Positions 4,891-5,666 of a DNA stretch of 5,666 bases are shown one piece after another. Both the position numbers and the translations under genes were made by a program. The notes under the pieces are model-generated. The model had not been told where the DNA came from, did not search any database, and saw only the letters and a program-made list of their open reading frames with translations. Source of the stretch: Saprospiraceae bacterium (GTDB taxonomy: Bacteria; Bacteroidota; Bacteroidia; Chitinophagales; Saprospiraceae); NCBI GenBank assembly GCA_020850025.1, contig JADZFI010000281.1, positions 1-5,666 of the forward strand, in the 5' to 3' direction. The number at the start of each line of letters is the position of its first letter. Position 1 is the stretch's first letter.

Positions 4891-5666
4891 CTACCTGGCT
4901 AAAAACGCCCGGATGATGGCAAACTCCTTGGCGGGCTCTTCCACCTGAGGGTTATGTCCGCTGAATTCAAACATCTCGAACTGAGCCTGCGGACAATAAG
5001 TTTTATACTTCACCTGCATCCAGGGCACCGCAACGCGGTCGTACCGGCCGGCAATAATGAGGATGGGCATGGTCAGGTTTTTCAGATCCTTGCGGAAGTC
5101 GAAATTCCCGATGTCGTTGCCCACGATGAAATCGCCGTCTTTACCCACCATCTGGTAGTACACCTTTGGGTTAAATGGGTTGGGATAGGGCTTCCGGCCC
5201 CGGGAACGGAAGTTAGTGGGATTGTAGGCGTACAAAAAGCCGTAGGGCACCTTCCCGTAGATCTCCTGGTGGATCGGATCGCTTGATATCACCCCGCGTT
5301 CCCGCACTTTCATGAGCGTGTCCCACACTTCCGGGTAGTTGACGCGAATTTCCCGGTTGGAATTATCGTCGTTTTCCTGCCACATCACATAGCTGTGAAA
5401 GGTGTTGGCCAGGATGAGGTGCTTCACGTTCTGCGGGTATTTGATGGCATACCCTTGCGCCACCAGTCCGCCGTAGGAATGTCCGAGCACATTGATTTTT
5501 CCAAAGCCCATGGCCTTGCGCAGTCCTTCCAGATCTTCGATGTCGCGTTCCAGGGTGTATTCGCGCACGTCCTTGGCGGTGTCCGATTTGCCGCGTCCCA
5601 GATTGTCAAAATACACCAGTGTGCAGGTGCTGGACAGAGAGTCGAAGCTTCTCAGGCCATAATGCG
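4891..5666 (-). CDS. Alpha/beta hydrolase, proline iminopeptidase-like (5' end beyond window)
   Basis: There are 257 complete visible codons plus TAG at 4893-4891; the N-terminus lies beyond the right edge. The frame stays open through 5666 (HYGLRSFDSLSS...), so the GTG at 5616 is an internal valine in LVYFDNLGRGKSD, not a start. That stretch is the strand after the oxyanion loop in S33-type peptidases (compare 'YDQxGxGxS'). The nucleophile elbow GHSYGG (visible residues 61-66) gives Ser63. The acid is Asp209 in IIAGRYDRV (203-211), and the base is His237 in FSGHNPQVEEP (234-244), so the triad is complete. A cap domain of about 100 residues, rich in Tyr and Asn (about 90-190), lies between. 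The missing part should hold the HGGPG loop and perhaps a signal peptide. Family members cleave N-terminal proline or hydrolyse esters and amides; I do not assign a substrate. It is the first visible gene of the minus-strand cluster. Confidence 0.92.
   Translation of the reverse strand, partial: HYGLRSFDSLSSTCTLVYFDNLGRGKSDTAKDVREYTLERDIEDLEGLRKAMGFGKINVLGHSYGGLVAQGYAIKYPQNVKHLILANTFHSYVMWQENDDNSNREIRVNYPEVWDTLMKVRERGVISSDPIHQEIYGKVPYGFLYAYNPTNFRSRGRKPYPNPFNPKVYYQMVGKDGDFIVGNDIGNFDFRKDLKNLTMPILIIAGRYDRVAVPWMQVKYKTYCPQAQFEMFEFSGHNPQVEEPAKEFAIIRAFLAR

Noticed and set aside
5614..5616. GTG as start codon of the alpha/beta hydrolase
   Set aside because: The frame continues upstream to the window edge with fitting residues, and the GTG is a core strand valine in LVYFDNLGRGKSD.

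Overview
The window looks like a chromosomal stretch of a Bacteroidota bacterium with moderate-to-high GC content. Three things suggest this: a TTTG / TAnnTTTG promoter typical of that phylum upstream of one gene, A/T-rich leaders without Shine-Dalgarno sites in front of most starts, and protein families that I associate with the phylum. Saprospiria or Cytophagia would fit, but the sequence alone does not settle the class. I see no rRNA, tRNA, CRISPR array, transposase or phage gene.

Left part (1-1278, minus strand): a bacterial GRAS-type Rossmann-fold methyltransferase-like protein of 357 aa (205-1278) is followed downstream by the first 26 codons of an unrecognised gene that leaves the window (1-79). 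Between them lies a near-perfect 34-bp-arm palindrome (100-171). The GRAS-like gene has a recognisable Bacteroidota-type promoter (1359-1393).

Middle (1279-3373): a divergent intergenic region of about 310 bp holds that promoter and a GC-rich repeat block. The block contains two copies of an 18-bp direct repeat, then two 39-bp copies of a second unit, each with a small hairpin. On the plus strand follow a four-helix membrane protein with a DUF6544-type C-terminal domain (1589-2683) and, 3 bp after its stop, a Trp/Tyr/Arg-rich protein of unknown function (2687-3373). A strong GGAGG site overlapping the end of the first gene suggests the two are translationally coupled.

Right part (3443-5666, minus strand, convergent with the middle genes): read in transcription order there is a proline-iminopeptidase-like alpha/beta hydrolase (5' end outside the window), a VOC/glyoxalase-fold protein, a small conserved-looking protein with a YVWSGAMN motif, and a 116-aa all-beta-looking protein of the family often database-named 'N-acetylglutamate synthase'. 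Spacings of 38, 52 and 116 bp allow one transcript. No shared pathway is evident; they look like small housekeeping or accessory enzymes.

The item most worth attention is the GRAS-like protein. GRAS domains are best known from plant transcriptional regulators such as DELLA and SCARECROW. This bacterial version keeps an intact glycine-rich SAM-binding loop, so it may be an active methyltransferase. The palindrome and the hairpin repeats are the other unexplained structures.
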